Assembly: GCA_036924285.1 (NCBI GenBank) | Contig: JAYKYS010000009.1 | Coordinates: forward strand, 5,022,001 to 5,086,000 | DNA length: 64,000 nucleotides | Direction of reading: 5' to 3' | From: Asterella californica | Lineage: Eukaryota; Streptophyta; Marchantiopsida; Marchantiales; Aytoniaceae | The notes under the pieces: generated by a model | Databases searched by the model: none | Told to the model about the DNA's origin: nothing | Seen by the model: the letters and a program-made list of their open reading frames with translations, nothing else | Position numbers and translations under genes: made by a program | In this document: in pieces, positions 23,601 to 36,600 of the stretch | Position numbering within the stretch: position 1 is the first letter of the stretch | Layout of the letters: every line of letters starts with the position of its first letter

Positions 23601-25867
23601 GTCGCGCGGAGCAGCTACGGGTGGTGTTGACGAAGCTGCGGGAGCATAAGCTGTTTGCCAACATTGACAAGAGTGAGTTTGGTTTGGAGCGCATTAACTT
23701 CTTGGGACATGTAATTAGTGCAGAAGGAGTCGGCCCGGATATGCAGAAGGTGGATGCGATTGTAACTTGGGAGCCTCCGACTACAGTGAAGGGGATGCGG
23801 CGATTCTTAGGATTGGCGCAGTTCTACCGCAAGTATGTGAAGGGGTTTTCAAAGATCGCGAAGCCGCTGACGGACTGGACGGGCAAAGACGCACAGGTAA
23901 GTTGGACCAAGGAGGTGGATGATGCGTTTCAGACGATCAAAGCTATTTTGTCAAAGGCGCCAGTATTGAAGCTGCCGGAGTTCGACAAACCATTCGAGGT
24001 GCACACGGACGCGAGCGACTATGCGATTGGCGGAGTGTTGGTGCAGGATGGAAAACCTGTAGCGTACGAAAGCAAAAAGCTATCTGGGACAGAGAGTCGA
24101 TGGCCGACTCACGAGAAAGAACTGTTTGCGGTGGTTCATTGCTTGAGGAAATGGCGGCATTACTTGGGACTTCACAAGACTCAAGTGTATACTGATAACA
24201 TCTCGCTCAAATACTTTGAGACACAAGATCGGGTGACACCAAAGCAACTGCGGTGGCATGATACCTTGGCGCTCATGAATGTGGAATTGATCCACAAAGC
24301 GGGGAAGGACAATGTGGTTCCTGACGCCTTGAGTCGCAAGGAGGAATATCTTCCATCGTCAACACAGATTTTGCGAGCTATGTATCCTATGGAGTCAGAC
24401 TTGGAGAGGCGAATACGTGAAGGTTACATGAGCGATGACCAAGCGAAGGAGTACCTGGAACAAATCAAGCGAGGAGTGAAGTTGCAGAACATGCAGCTAA
24501 GACATGGTTTACTCATGTTCAAGCAAAGTCGGGTTTATGTGGGACAAGGAAAACTTCGGACTAAGTTACTCAAGGAATGTCATGATGCGCCTTTATCAGG
24601 ACATAAAGGAGAAAAGTCCACATTAGCAGTGATAGCTAAAAAGTTTTATTGGCCCCACATGAAAGACGATGTTGCCCACTTTGTGAAAACATGTGTAACC
24701 TGTCAAGCGAACCGCGTTTCTTATGAGAAGAAACAAGGGTTGCTTCATCCTTTGCCGATTCCAGTCCGACCTTGGGAAAGCATTAGCATGGACTTCATTA
24801 CCTCTCTGCCTGACTCAAATGGATACAATGCAATTTTTGTGATAGTTGATCGGTTTAGCAAACTAGCGAAGTTTGCTCCGACCTTGGACACTGCAACAGC
24901 GTTCACGACTTCTCGGTTGTTCCTAGATACTTGGTGGCGTTCACATGGATTACCTCGGAGTATTATTTCAGATCGGGACTCTAAGTTCACAAGTGCCTTT
25001 TGGAAACACTTGTTCCAAAAATTGGGGACTAAGTTAAAATTTAGTACCGCCTTTCATCCAGAAACAGATGGGCAAACGGAACGAGTTAACTCGGTTCTGA
25101 ATCAATACTTGAGGAATTATGTGAGCGCGGACCAAAGCGATTGGGCGGAGTGGCTCAGTCTTGCAGAGTATTGCTACAATTCCACGAAGCATTCGGCAAC
25201 CGGCGAATCGCCTTTCTTGCTGGCTTACGGACGTGAGCCAGAAGGGCCTCTTGACTTGACTCTTGCAGGGAGCTCTACATCGGCACGACCAAGAACACGG
25301 CAAACATCAGCTGAAGAGTTGGCGGCGGCAATGCAGCGGCGCGAGGAACAAGTAAAGAAGAACCTCGAGAAGGCGCAGCAACGATACACAAAGCAGGTAA
25401 ACAAGCATCGGCGGCAAGTGAAGTTTCAAGTGGGCGAAGAAGTATGGTTAAGTGCGAAAAACTTCACACTTCCGAAGGAAATATCGGCGAAGTTTTCATC
25501 GAAGTTCGCGGGACCTTTTGTCATTGTCAAGAATCCACACGAAGACGTCTATACCTTAGACCTTCCTCGCGAGTGGCAGTTGCATCCGACTTTCCATGTT
25601 TCTTTATTAAAGAAATACTTCAAGGATGATTTGCGGCCGGAGCGCAAACAAGTACTCAGGCCTCAACCTGATGTCGTGCAAGGCGAAGCAGAATATGAGG
25701 TGGAGTCCATTTTGCGATCTCGGCGCAAATCAAACCGGATGGAGTACTTGGTCAAATGGCGTGGTTACCATTTGAAGGAAGCAACTTGGGTGCCAGAGGA
25801 AGATCTCGCACATGCGAGCGAAGCATTGGACCTCTTCAAGCGGAGACAAGGACAACAAGGGCGTTAG
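23601..25867 (+). pseudogene. pol: chromovirus RT end, RNase H, integrase, chromodomain
   Basis: This frame is open from 23,621. It starts with the RT thumb ([24 protein letters not shown]) and runs to RNase H at about 23,995-24,340 (HTDASDYAIGGVLVQ, THEKELFAVVHCLRKWRHYL, YTDNISLKYF, DALSRK). The integrase HHCC finger lies at about 24,580-24,715 (HDAPLSGHKGEKS, CVTCQANR). The catalytic core has SMDFITSLP, IVDRFSKLAKF, ISDRDSKFTS and PETDGQTERVN. A GPF-type C-terminal region (FAGPFVIV) follows. A chromodomain closes the protein at about 25,690-25,850: YEVESILRSRRK, YLVKWRGY and ATWVPEEDL, with the aromatic cage residues visible. Chromodomains of this group are thought to bind methylated histone H3. 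Protein similarity is open here, and only the upstream frameshift disables it. Confidence 0.95.
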
Positions 25868-26581
25868 CTAGATGAGGACATCTCCTTCCAGCGAGGGGTG
25901 AAGAAACGACGAACCATACGAGTAGCAACTTGAGGCGAATTGGGCCGATGGACTTTGTACTTTGACTTGTGTTTAGAAATAAAGATTTTGTTTCTTGAAA
26001 AATTGTCTAAGTGTATTGGTGGTGCATGGCTATGACTAGTTCTGATCAGATGCCTAGGATGTTGTCAAGAGGAGGAACGAAGCACACTCAAAGGAAGCAA
26101 GCTGGTTTGGATAAGCATCTAAATCAAGACTAAGTCTTGATGTCAAGACTTAGGTTTGCCGTAGCGTTGGCAAAGCAAGTATGAACTTTCATACTTGTCT
26201 TGGGGCTTGGGGTGATCTTGCTTTGTGGTTTTCTACAAAGTAAACTTAGTCTCGCGTCTAAGTCAAATCATGTTGCGACCGGAAAGTGAGTTTCGGGGGA
26301 CCTCGTAAGTAGGTGTGAATACTTATAGTTTGCAAGTTAGAGTCTTAAGTAGAATGTTTAGAAGTTGCCAACTAGTTTTGTTTAGGGTAAGCCAAAAAGG
26401 TAAGGCTTTTCCCGAGACTAGTTGGAATTTTCTAAGGGTTCTAGCGACAACTTAAGACTCAAGCTAAGAAGGGAATTGCGGGTTAGCTACCAGAACGCAA
26501 TTCTGGCGCCAAGGGGTTGGCTACCCATTTTGAACTTGGTGTTAACTTAAAGGATCATTGTTGATGAGGGCATCAACCTCC
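25868..26581 (+). other. chromovirus 3' non-coding region
   Basis: About 0.7 kb of non-coding sequence lies between the pol stop and the polypurine tract. It includes AATAAAG at 25,978. No extra gene is seen. Confidence 0.7.
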
Positions 26582-26595
26582 AAAGTGGGGGTGAG
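26582..26595 (+). promoter_or_regulatory. chromovirus polypurine tract
   Basis: AAAGTGGGGGTGAG lies directly before the 3' LTR and would prime plus-strand DNA synthesis. Confidence 0.85.
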
Positions 26596-27724
26596 TGTCG
26601 CGCCCCTCATTCTCAAGATCGGGCGCAGACGCGAACAACAGAACCCTAGCGGACTTGCGCTAGGTTGTGAACGCTGCGAGTAGGACTTAACGGCGTGACC
26701 GGCAAGTCGGGATCAGATGAACCCTAAGTGGTTCTCTGAACCAAGGTTAGAACCTTGGGTTAGGACATAAGGGCCTACCCCAAGAGGGCCCTAGACGAAC
26801 GCTGACCTAAGGGGGCGAGTCTAAGAACGGGCTGAAACATGAGTCTCAGACATAGGTCTGAGACGTGGGTTCGAGACGTGGGACCAAGACGTGGGTCCGA
26901 GACGCAGACGAACCACAGGGTTCGACCCTGGGTCTGGACCACAGGTTTTCGGAAAAACTGCTAAGTGTTGGAGCTCCAGGGACGTTTTAGGTCGTGGACG
27001 GAGCTCCACGTAAGATCTCGAGGCGAGTGAGGTATCATTGGAAAGGTCTCGTCGAGAGCTTTCCAGTGATATATAACACTCCTCGATCTGACCTCCGAGC
27101 TGGAAGTTATGGCCGAACCACAATCGGGTTGTGGTATAATTTTCAGGGACCAAAGAGGAGGGCGGGGCCGCCGATCCCCAGAAGTATATATGAGGGGGGC
27201 TCGATGCCTGGGTGGGCCAAGACGAGTCACCCGACCCCAGGGTTCGGCGGACGGACTCTGGGGGCATGAGGTGATGGCTGGGCCAGTTCCAAGGCACGTT
27301 CCGATCTAGACTTGGACGGCTAGACTTAGGAACGATGTAAGGGCTGGGGCAAGACTAGGGAACGAGTCGGCGGGTTAGACCACCGTTCGGGAGCCTAGAC
27401 CCAGACGGACATCACGGGCGGTTGGGCCGCTAGGTGTGCTGGAGGCACCGTTTAGGACCCTGGACTTTATGGGAAGTCCGCCCCAAGTCATATTGTGACT
27501 TGCTCATGTTTGGGATCGACTTAGGCGGATCTAAGTCGGGACTTAGGATTGCTGAGCTTGATGATTAGGGAGACGGTCCGGCTCCGGTCCGGACCAAACA
27601 GAACTAAGGTAAGTGGTGCATGGACGCTAACTTGTGATTGTGTTTGCAGGTTAGCGGTGTAAAGTTTGCGACCTACTGAGTTAGAGCTTCCGCTGGCGCA
27701 ACAAGGCGGTAGGTGCGCGAAAAG
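26596..27724 (+). repeat. chromovirus 3' LTR
   Basis: This is a near-perfect copy of 20,049-21,177. Unusually it is followed by another primer-binding site and gag leader, not by flanking DNA. Confidence 0.92.
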
Positions 27725-28128
27725 TGGTATCAGAGCCGACGCTTCGGTGAGCGAGAACTTGAGGTAGCGGCCGAAGGCTGGACGCTTGAGGAGGGACGCG
27801 AGACACGAAGCGGATCAGCGTTTCTAGGTGAACACTTGGAGCGATGGCCGAAGACGGACAGAGTTCCAGGAGGAAGACTAAGAAACGAGGAGCAGCTAAC
27901 GGGAACAGATCGACTCGAGCTAGCCCCGAGGCACAGTCAGGGGACGACAACCGACAACCTTCGCCCCAACGTCAAGGAAGCCCAGTTCCAGCTGTGGCAC
28001 CGCTGCAGCAAGATGGAGTCTTGCCAACGGTGCCCAACGATGCAAGCGCGGGAAGTCAAGGAGCCTTGTATGCGGAACTCATCAAAATGATGAAGACCAT
28101 GCAGGAAGGGATGGCCTCAAGGGATAAA
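27725..28128 (+). pseudogene. extra chromovirus PBS, leader and truncated gag
   Basis: After the second LTR the element starts again, with the primer site at 27,725, the same leader, and a gag start at 27,844 identical to the first copy for about 94 codons (to MASRDK). Element sequence ends at GGGATAAA and passes into copia DNA. The open frame runs on to 28,158 with a meaningless tail. The last four element bases, TAAA, overlap the presumed right target duplication TAAAG (28,125-28,129). Confidence 0.92.
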
Positions 28129-29795
28129 GAGAGATATGCGCGAAATAAAGAGAGATGACTAGTGCACCGATTATATCTTGGAGATCTGAAGGGACAAAAC
28201 ATCCAGTGAGTAGGTATATGCATGAAGGTTTTCTTGCTGTGCACCATACATATATGACCAATGTTCTTCAGGAACAAGAACCGAGTTCGCTTGAGAAGGC
28301 GATGCATAAAGCCCAATGGGTAAGTGCTATGAAAGCTTAACTTGCTACGCTCCATCACCAACAGACTTGGGAGTTGGTGGAATTACCTCAGGATAAGAAA
28401 GCGATTGGTTGCAGGTGGGTCTTCAAGATCAAGCGCAACTTGGATGGTACCGTGTGTCGATACAAGATCAGATTGGTAGCCAAGAGCTACGCACAACAAC
28501 ATGGAGTGGATTTTGAGAAGACCTTTGCTCTTGTTGCGAAGATGATGACTATTTGAACGGTAGTTGCAGTTGCAACTCAGAAAGATTAGAAGATGCACCA
28601 GATGGACTTCAAGAACGCCTTCCTCAATGACGATCTTGAGGAGGACGTCTACATGCAGCAACCTCCACGCTATGAGGATCCGAAGTTCCCTTTCCGTGTG
28701 TGTAAGTTATGGAAGGCCCTCTAAGGTCTGAAATAGACACCAAGAGCATGGTATGCAAAGATCAATTCTTACTTGCAATCTCTTGGTTTCCATCTTTGTA
28801 GTTCAGACTCTATCTTGTATTCACTATGAATACAAGACCAGATTGTTGTGATCACCATCTATGTTGATGATTTGATCATTATCGATAATTATGATGAGCT
28901 TATTTCCCAGATCAAGGATCACTTGAAATCCGAGTTCGAGATGATGGACTTAGGAGAACTCAAGTACTTCCTTGCTGTGGAGTTCATTAGAGATGGGAAG
29001 GACGTTTGGCTTGTACAACGACAGTATGCTCTCAGTATGCTTGAGAGATTTGGTATGCTTGACTGCAAACGCATTGCTACGTCATTAGAGCAAGGGGTAA
29101 CGCTAAGAGCAGAGGATGGTGAGTTACTTGATGATCCACGCATGTACAGACAGATGGTTGGGAGTCTTATCTACCTGACCATCACCAGACCAGACTTGAG
29201 CTATGTCGTCGATCTGATTAGTCAATTCATGCAGTCATCACATACATTTTGAGGTTGTCAAGCGGATCTTCCGCTACGTGAAGTTCTCGACGTAGTACGA
29301 ACTTCACTATCGGTACGGTGGACCATTGTTGTTACATGACTACACAGATGCTGATTGGGCAGGAAGTGCTGACAAGAGATCCACGTTAGGTTACGCCTTT
29401 GGACTTGGAAGCCCTGCTATAAGCTGCTTCTAAGAAGCAACCCATAGTTGCTTTGTCATCCACAGAAGCAGAGTACCAAGGAGCAACGAACGCAACATGC
29501 GAATCTATTTGGCTTCGATGTCTGCTATCTGATATAGATCCTATTGTTGTATATACAGACAACATAGCAACATGAAGTTAACTAGTAATCTTGTTTTCCA
29601 CGCTAGGACGAAGCACATTGAGATGCACTATCACTTCATTGGAGAGAAGGTCCTTGCAAGAGAGATTGAGCTAAGTTGTGTGAGCACATGAGATCAGGTT
29701 GCCGATATGTTCACTAAGGTATTGTCTAGAGATAATTTTGATGCTTTCAGACATTGTCTAGGAGTACATGATGTAGAGATGAGCTTGAAGAGGAG
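28129..29795 (+). pseudogene. Ty1/copia reverse transcriptase and RNase H
   Basis: This is the right half of the copia element interrupted by the chromovirus. RT starts with WELVELPQDKKAIGCRWVFK and LVAKSYAQQHGVDFEKTF (28,374-28,554). [20 protein letters not shown] follows after stops, and then the catalytic IYVDDLIII at about 28,855-28,880. The frame 28,848-29,252 is open through LKSEFEMMDLGELKYFLAVE to MVGSLIYLTITRPDLSYVVD. RNase H motifs (DYTDADWAGSADKRST near 29,340; HIEMHYHFIGEKV near 29,612; ADMFTK near 29,703) are spread over several frames. Many stops and shifts make it non-functional. A purine tract, CTTGAAGAGGAG, precedes the LTR. Confidence 0.92.
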
Positions 29796-30120
29796 TGTTG
29801 ATATAGTCCCAAGCTCTAGTAAATCTACGGCTAACATTAGTCGGAGTGTTAGGGTAGTTATAGTTAGTTAGAGGGCTAACTCATATTAGGGTTTTCCTTG
29901 TACTCATCTCCACTATATATACATGGAGAGGCAAAGCCTCTCTCATCTCATTCCTATTTTACTTTCCTTGTCTACTCGCTCTCTCTTCTTGGAGTGTCCT
30001 CGAAGTATCGATCTTTCTACAAAGAGGAATTGATCCTAAGACCACTTTCCTCCTAGGCAGGCGTCCTAGGTGTAGGAGTGCTAGAGTTCATAAGGTGTGG
30101 TCATGGGAGAGATGATCTTA
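29796..30120 (+). repeat. copia 3' LTR (right end uncertain)
   Basis: It starts TGTTGATATAGTCCC after the purine tract at 29,784-29,795. A TATA-like CTATATATA lies at 29,912-29,920, followed by a perfect 7 bp hairpin GAGAGGC-AAA-GCCTCTC. No matching ACA end was found before the copia-like sequence at about 30,130, so the LTR is probably truncated. Confidence 0.65.
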
Positions 30121-31260
30121 GACCGACATCTTAGTGCACATTGAGGTGCACTATCACTTCACTGGAAGAAAGAGGCACATGTGATTGCTTCGTCCCAAAA
30201 GAGGTTGATGAGATTGGTGGTAAAAGAATAGAACGGACGACATCAAGCAAGTTGCGGTTCTTGCACTTAGCTAGCATTTTGTTAAAGCGAGTATGAGATT
30301 TTGCACTGACGCTGTATGTCGTGTTCACAGCAAAAAACATCAAAGACAGCTGAACTTTTCCTACTAATGTCACGTCGCAAGGAGACAAGAGATTGACCAG
30401 TGGTGTATTCAACAAAGGCAAGATAGTCTCGAAAGACAACAAAATAGTCACTATTGTAGTAAAGGAGACGAGTGATAGTTTAGCCTGAGTAATCATCAAT
30501 AAAACTGATGAATATTTATACTCAGAAAAAATACAATGAGAGATACGTCCACTAATATCAAAATGGATCAGCGCGAAAGGACGAGTGGAGCGAGTTGACC
30601 TGGCGCGTGAGAATTTGATATAGCATGTTTGCCGTGTGCACAAGCGGAACATATATCATCAGAGAGTGAGAAAGAGAGGACACCAGTGGCATACATGCGG
30701 TGACTTAGCTCGTAGACCAGGTGGTGGTTAATATGATATGAGTGCTGATGCTACAAGATGGAGAGGTCCTCCGTTGTAGTAACAAGAAAGAAAGGTTGAG
30801 ATGGGTCGGTGAAGAGTCGAGCTGCCTAACACAAAACCTTGAAACAGTCCAAAAATAGTGAAGGAGACCAAGACCGAGAAGAATCCACAGTCGTAGAGAC
30901 ATGCTCGGACAGCTCCGGAGAGAGACATGACAGATATAAAACTTGTGAGGGAAGACCGGGAAGGGCCAAAGAAGAGTCACCGGTGTAAGCCGGGCCGGGA
31001 GGGCAAGAGCGCGGGCCGGGGAAGGTTGAGGGTGGGCCAGGAAGGCTCTGCGGGCGCGTGAAGGGCCCACAGAGCCTTCCTTTCCCGGCTCCTTCACGTC
31101 TTGCGCGGCGCGGTTCCCGAAGGGAAAGGTATTGGGGCTCACCTTGCCATTGACACCGATTGACTCCTTGACCACCGGACAATAGGAATCAATGTGACGT
31201 CCCGTGACCTGAGAGGCATGCAAACAAGGGGCGATCCATGCGGGTTGCGGGAGTCCCTAC
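30121..31260 (-). pseudogene. opposite-strand Ty1/copia fragment (pre-integrase and integrase)
   Basis: The minus strand encodes the pre-integrase motif LSHRMYATGVLSFSLSDDIC and CAHGKHAISNS at about 30,700-30,600, then integrase remnants: FIDDYSG near 30,500 and FCCEHDIQRQ with a SYSLQQN box near 30,330-30,270. Frames shift repeatedly. Sequence from 30,720 to about 31,260 may be upstream gag/protease remains, but I see no firm motif. On the plus strand, 30,133-30,174 repeats the copia RNase H phrase also found at 29,612 (HIE(V/M)HYHF), so several copia scraps are joined here. Confidence 0.72.
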
Positions 31261-31939
31261 AAGCGGCGCGTGACCCCAAGGGACCTCGTCGGCCCCGAGG
31301 TGAAGGGCCGTAAAGGATGGTGAGGCCTCGTCGAAGGGCGTTGGGCGTGGACCACGCCAGTAGATGGTTTAGTTATTGAAGTCTTGGTTCTCCAAATATT
31401 AGAAGAGATCTTCTTTAAATCACGAGTATTGTTATATAAGCGGCTATTCATTTTTAACTTTTGCTAAGTAAGTCCGGCACGGACGGAGGTCTTTGAGAGA
31501 TTTGTGCAACGTAGTCACCATCGCAATACGTGAAAAAACTTTTTGATCTTGATCTTGTGAAATGAACAGAAGGGAAAAAACTTTAAAATGAGCCCATGAC
31601 GAGTTTTGGAGGAATATCGACGGCTTCAAAATTATCAAGTGAATCCCGGATCACTGATAAAAATAAAATGTCCTGAATTTTGAATTTTGAAATGTTTTAT
31701 TACTCAGCATATTTTGTTATAATCACTTATCCTCGTATTACCATGAGTTCTTTTGAGACAAGGAGCTCAACTGGGGCCTTGGCCTCCCGCATTCTGACTG
31801 AGAGCTACAGTGAAAAATGACCTGCCGCGTGCGAAGTCAAGTCTTTTATACCGCTACTAGTGATTTAACTACATTCAAGCAATATGATTATATCTTTTTA
31901 TAGCTCATATATTTTTAAACTTTATAATTGATAAACTGT
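31261..31939. other. unassigned sequence
   Basis: No firm feature. The minus strand at 31,640-31,440 has short frames (DSLDNFEAVDIPPK) that could be copia gag remains, by weak resemblance only. Confidence 0.35.
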
Positions 31940-33613
31940 TGTCGCGGCGAGACTCTTTCTTGGAGAGGGCGGACCTCCTAACTGTGATCAATCAGAGAAA
32001 CGACCAAAAGGAAAAATAGATTGCTGCTGGCGATGAGATCTCAAAACTCTGTTTCTTGCGCCTACCAATTACAAACAAACACTCAAACAAACACTCAGGT
32101 ACACAGATAGGCCTCTCAAGATTCTAAAATAACTTTATATGCGTGTCTACTCCACGATCAATTTCTTCCACTGTAGAAAATCTCCCTCTTCCTCTCTGTC
32201 CGTCTATCAGTTCTCTATCCCATCTCAAATCTGATCTAGTAGGTGAAATTCAGACCCCTGACTCTTATACCTCTCCTTGCGTCAACCTCCCACTCAAAAC
32301 TCTCAAAAATTTAATTCAGTGATGATCAAAAGCCTCTCACATACCTTCAGACCAATCTCCGCTCCATAGACTGCCTCTTGAAAGTAATTTATCTCCAAAA
32401 CAGTTTATTAGACAAAGCCCAAGCTCTAAAACACTTGCCCCTCTCCTTGCGACGACCTCCCAATTCAGGTCTTTCAGAAATTTTATCTCCCCTGCTCCCA
32501 AGCTTCTCATGCGCTTCTCGATAGCTTCCCCTTCAGCTCTGTACCAGAAGAATCCTCGTCCAAAGCCAACGCATGTTATTTAACCTAAAAGATAAGGTCC
32601 TAGCTAAGTTGCCCCCCTACTGTCCTTATGCATACGGAACTTTATTTGCTAAGGTGGCCCCTTTTTAATAAAAGTTTCATAGTTGTCTTTACAAAACCTA
32701 CTCCTTCACTGATCAAGATCTCACAGCTTCTTTTGCAATTGCAAAGCTGACTCGATGATTAGTGAACTAATCAGCAAAAGTTTCCTGTGCTCTTGATGCC
32801 ACCTTGAATATACCACAAGTCATCCAATGTAGGCCGAAGCCCCTACACTTATGAGGCTACCCCAAAAGACTTACAGCTCTCTCATATGTGCACCAGGTAT
32901 CTCCCATGGTATATTCACGGTGGCATGCGTAAGCTTAGGTCAAGAAGCCCACGATTAAAGAAGATACTGGTCTCCCGTCCCTAGAATGTAGGATGTGGTT
33001 GCATATCCAACATAGACTCCCTTCCAAGAGGCCAACATGTCGAAATAGGAACCAGAGGCTAGGGGGAATTGATCTTGATATCACTTTCCTCCTAGGCAAA
33101 CGCCCTATCACTGGGGTGGCCTTTGGTTCCGTTCAAGAAGATAAAAAGTTATGGACATACGTTTTCCTAAAGAAATTTTCTTATAAAGTCTTTACTAGCC
33201 TTTTCTACGCTCTATACAACTCCATTTTTAATGAATAAGGAGTCAAAACTAAAGTATTTGTGAACACCTACACACTCACGCTATCAGATTCTAAGTTCGA
33301 GCACGAGCCAAAATCGACGGATTTCTCTCTTTCGCATATTTCTCAATCCAAAACTTATAGTAACTATTACCTAGAACACTTTCTGACAAAACTGGAGGCA
33401 TGAAGTCGCTCTCCTCGACGAGTTCTGCATCTTGGAACTTTTTCATCCCTTCAGGATGATATTTCAATCCAAGGTAAGGGGCAGCTTGTCAAGCATCACC
33501 TCAGCTTAGCTCATGCCCAGCATGATAAGCTACATGGCAGCTTCCTTTACACAAATAGAGAAAAAATCTCTCTACAACTAATTTCACTGTACATGTCCAC
33601 GTACAACACGACA
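31940..33613 (-). repeat. family B gypsy 3' LTR
   Basis: On the plus strand it reads TGTCGCGGCGAG...CACGACA, matching the copy at 39,855-41,583 end to end. The pair shows many substitutions and an indel, so the element is old. The flanks (ACTGT left of this LTR, TCGTA right of the other) show no target duplication. Confidence 0.88.
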
Positions 33614-36600
33614 TTCATCCCCTCCAAACCTACACATCCTTTGGTATGTGCCAATTGTCACTGGTCCTCATAACTCTCCAAATCGTCTTCACTCTCCTCA
33701 ATTGCCTCGGAAAGATCTTCATTTGTACTTGTTGTCTCCTCAGAACCTAAGAACTCAGCTAACTCCACTGCCTCTCCTCTCTTTCTGAATAGTTTCACTC
33801 GTTTTCCTGCAACATGAAGTCTTAAAGGCGTGCCATCTAGCTCTTGCAAAGAATAGGTAGCGTTCTAGTGTACATCGAAGACAAAGTATGGGCCAAACCA
33901 TCTCCTCAGAAACTTCCGAACTGTAGAGTGTTGGTTCTCTAATGTGTTGTCGTATACCAACACCCAATCCTCAACTTGTATCAGTTTTGGCCGAAGCCTA
34001 TGAGTCTTATCAAACCTCTCCTTGTTTCCAAGTCGAGCTGCCTTCAACTTTCGTTGTGTCTGCGAGATCCTCTTCTCTACATTCTAGCTGTCTGATTAGT
34101 AGTGAGAGAAGTTGTACACGGTCCATGTTTGTCTTCCCATGGTAAGGTAGCCCAGGTAGGAAAGTCTTCTTCTGCTGGCATCATCGATTTCTGCCCTAAC
34201 ATTAGCTCAACAAGCATGCACTCTGTAGTAGAACAATGAGTTGTTCTATCTGCCCTTAAAGCAAAAAGGAGTAACCTATGCCACTCTTTATGCTTATCGT
34301 CACACGCCTTCACCAAAGCTTGAACTATTCATGAATATCCTCGTTCGCTCTTACCAATCCCCTCTGGATTCATCGCAGTACTAAGCTTGAGCTTCACATC
34401 ATATCGAGCAAAAACTCTCTTGCTTCCGTACCACGTAGTTCTCCTCTATCTGCTCGTAGTCTTCCTACATACCCATATCTACAAATAATATCCTAAAGAA
34501 TAAATTTACATATCCCCTCTATGGTCTTCGTCCTCAGAGCTCGTCCTTCCATAAATTTGGAGAGATCCTCACGAGCCAAAACCAAATATTGCATATCTCA
34601 TAATCCTAGAGGCGTTACCACCAAGTCGAGAATCCACTGAAAGTTGAGTGCAAGGTGGATAAGTTGGCACGAGATCGTCCCTATACCGCATCTTTCAGTA
34701 GAACTGACAATGCAAGCAGGAACTGACGTAGTTCATCACATCTCGATACAGACCTTTCCATCAATACCTTTCCTTCAACTTGACGTAGATAGCCCAAATC
34801 CCTCGATGTCCGACTCACAAGGTATCATGGAACTCCTTCATTAGTTGCTGCTTAGTCTGTAGATCGTCCACTACTCGTATGAACATCTCATCTCTGCTCT
34901 GCGGCCGTCTCCGTATATATCCATCACGTAGAAGATAGTTATATGCTTGTTTTCTTATCTCTCTAAACTCTATCTTTCTCTACCTCTCTTGTCTCTCCAA
35001 TGAACTCAGATAGTACCCTATGTCACGAAGTCTATCTGTGTAAATCTCCTCTCGAAACATCAATGGCTCCAAGTTTTTAACCCGTCGATCAACTTGACAC
35101 CGAGCATCCTTTCTCTCTTCCTGCTCGGCTTCCAAAAACATATCTGCAACCACATTCTCCTTCTCTTTTATTTGTTTCAACTCTGGATTCAAGCTTCTAA
35201 TATAAGCAATCCAACGCAACATCGCTATGTCCGGCGTGTTACAATTAGATATCATGCCTAGTAGAGGTAGAAAATCTGTTTCTAAGATTACATGAGCACC
35301 AATTAGAAACTCACGGTTTGTCTTCACTGCTGTCATCACTCCCCACAATTCACGCTTCACCTGAGGATAATCTCGTTGTCTGTCTGTCAAGATCCTAGCT
35401 CCAAATCTAGAGGTAAACCGCATACCACCCGCATCATCTTGACCTATCGTCCAGCAAATCGCTTTTGGGCTAGTATTTACTGTGACAATGACAGGTCTTC
35501 CACCCCCGTAGTCTATTCTTCTCAACACAAGTGGAGACTTCAGAGCTTCCTTCAATCTACTCATTGCTTCTTGATGGACAAAAGTCCATACAAACCTCCT
35601 ACCTTTTCTCAATAATGCATACAAAAGCTATGCCACATGAGCATAGTGAGGAATGGATAGACGGTAAAATACACAAGCTCCTAGAAAGCGTCGAACCTCC
35701 GTGATATTCTTATAGTTTACCATCCTAGCTATAGCATCAACCTTCTCCAGATTTGGTCGTCTTCCAAAAGCACCACACAGATGTCCAACCACTAAAATCT
35801 CAAACACATCAAACTTGGATTTAGCTCTTGACAGGATGAGATGTACCTCCTCCAGGCGAGTCAAGATACGTTCTACATCTCTGATATGATCTGCAACAAA
35901 CCTCCTACATCCATTCGCAAGTACTGCTTCATCCTTGTCTTCAACCACACAACCTTTTATAAGAATATCATCTAACATCAAGCACAAATTCCCTTAGTAC
36001 CTTAAGCATCACATTCTGCATATGAGTCATCGAGTTCGTTGCTCCTTGTGGAAGAGTACACATCCGCATCAACCCCAAAGGCGTATGCATAGTACTTAGA
36101 TCTCTACTCTCTACAGCTAGAATATCAGAATCAGAATATAAATCTCCAATCGAATTGATAGCTCTCCTTGCAAATGCCTCTGCTACCTCCTCGATCACAG
36201 GACCCGTCCCAACGTTACGAATAGTCACGTTATTCACAGGTTGTAGGTCTTGAATAAAACGCAAAGCTCCTGACTTCTTGGATACCGTGAACCACCTGCT
36301 AGAATATGGTCCCATAGACGGCTCAACTATTCCCATCTGTACTTTCTCTTTCAACAACTCGATGAGTTTAGGCAATAAGACACATGGAACCGAGATCGGT
36401 TTCAGGTCTCAAGGCACATGAGGAATTGTGAATATAACCATAGGCGCTATAACCTTTGGGTCTACACAACCTATTTCCTCTGCTGAAAAGGAAAATGCTT
36501 TACCATGACCATCTTTATCATCTGCTCAAACACTATCTTCTCAACCCGAGTCAGGAAATCACCCTCTCCTATCTGGAGCTCCTTCAACGTCTCCTTAGTA

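Noticed and set aside
30705..31223. 172-codon minus-strand open frame rich in Pro, Arg and Ser
   Set aside because: Only its end overlaps recognisable copia sequence in another frame; the rest looks like a chance frame in GC-rich DNA.
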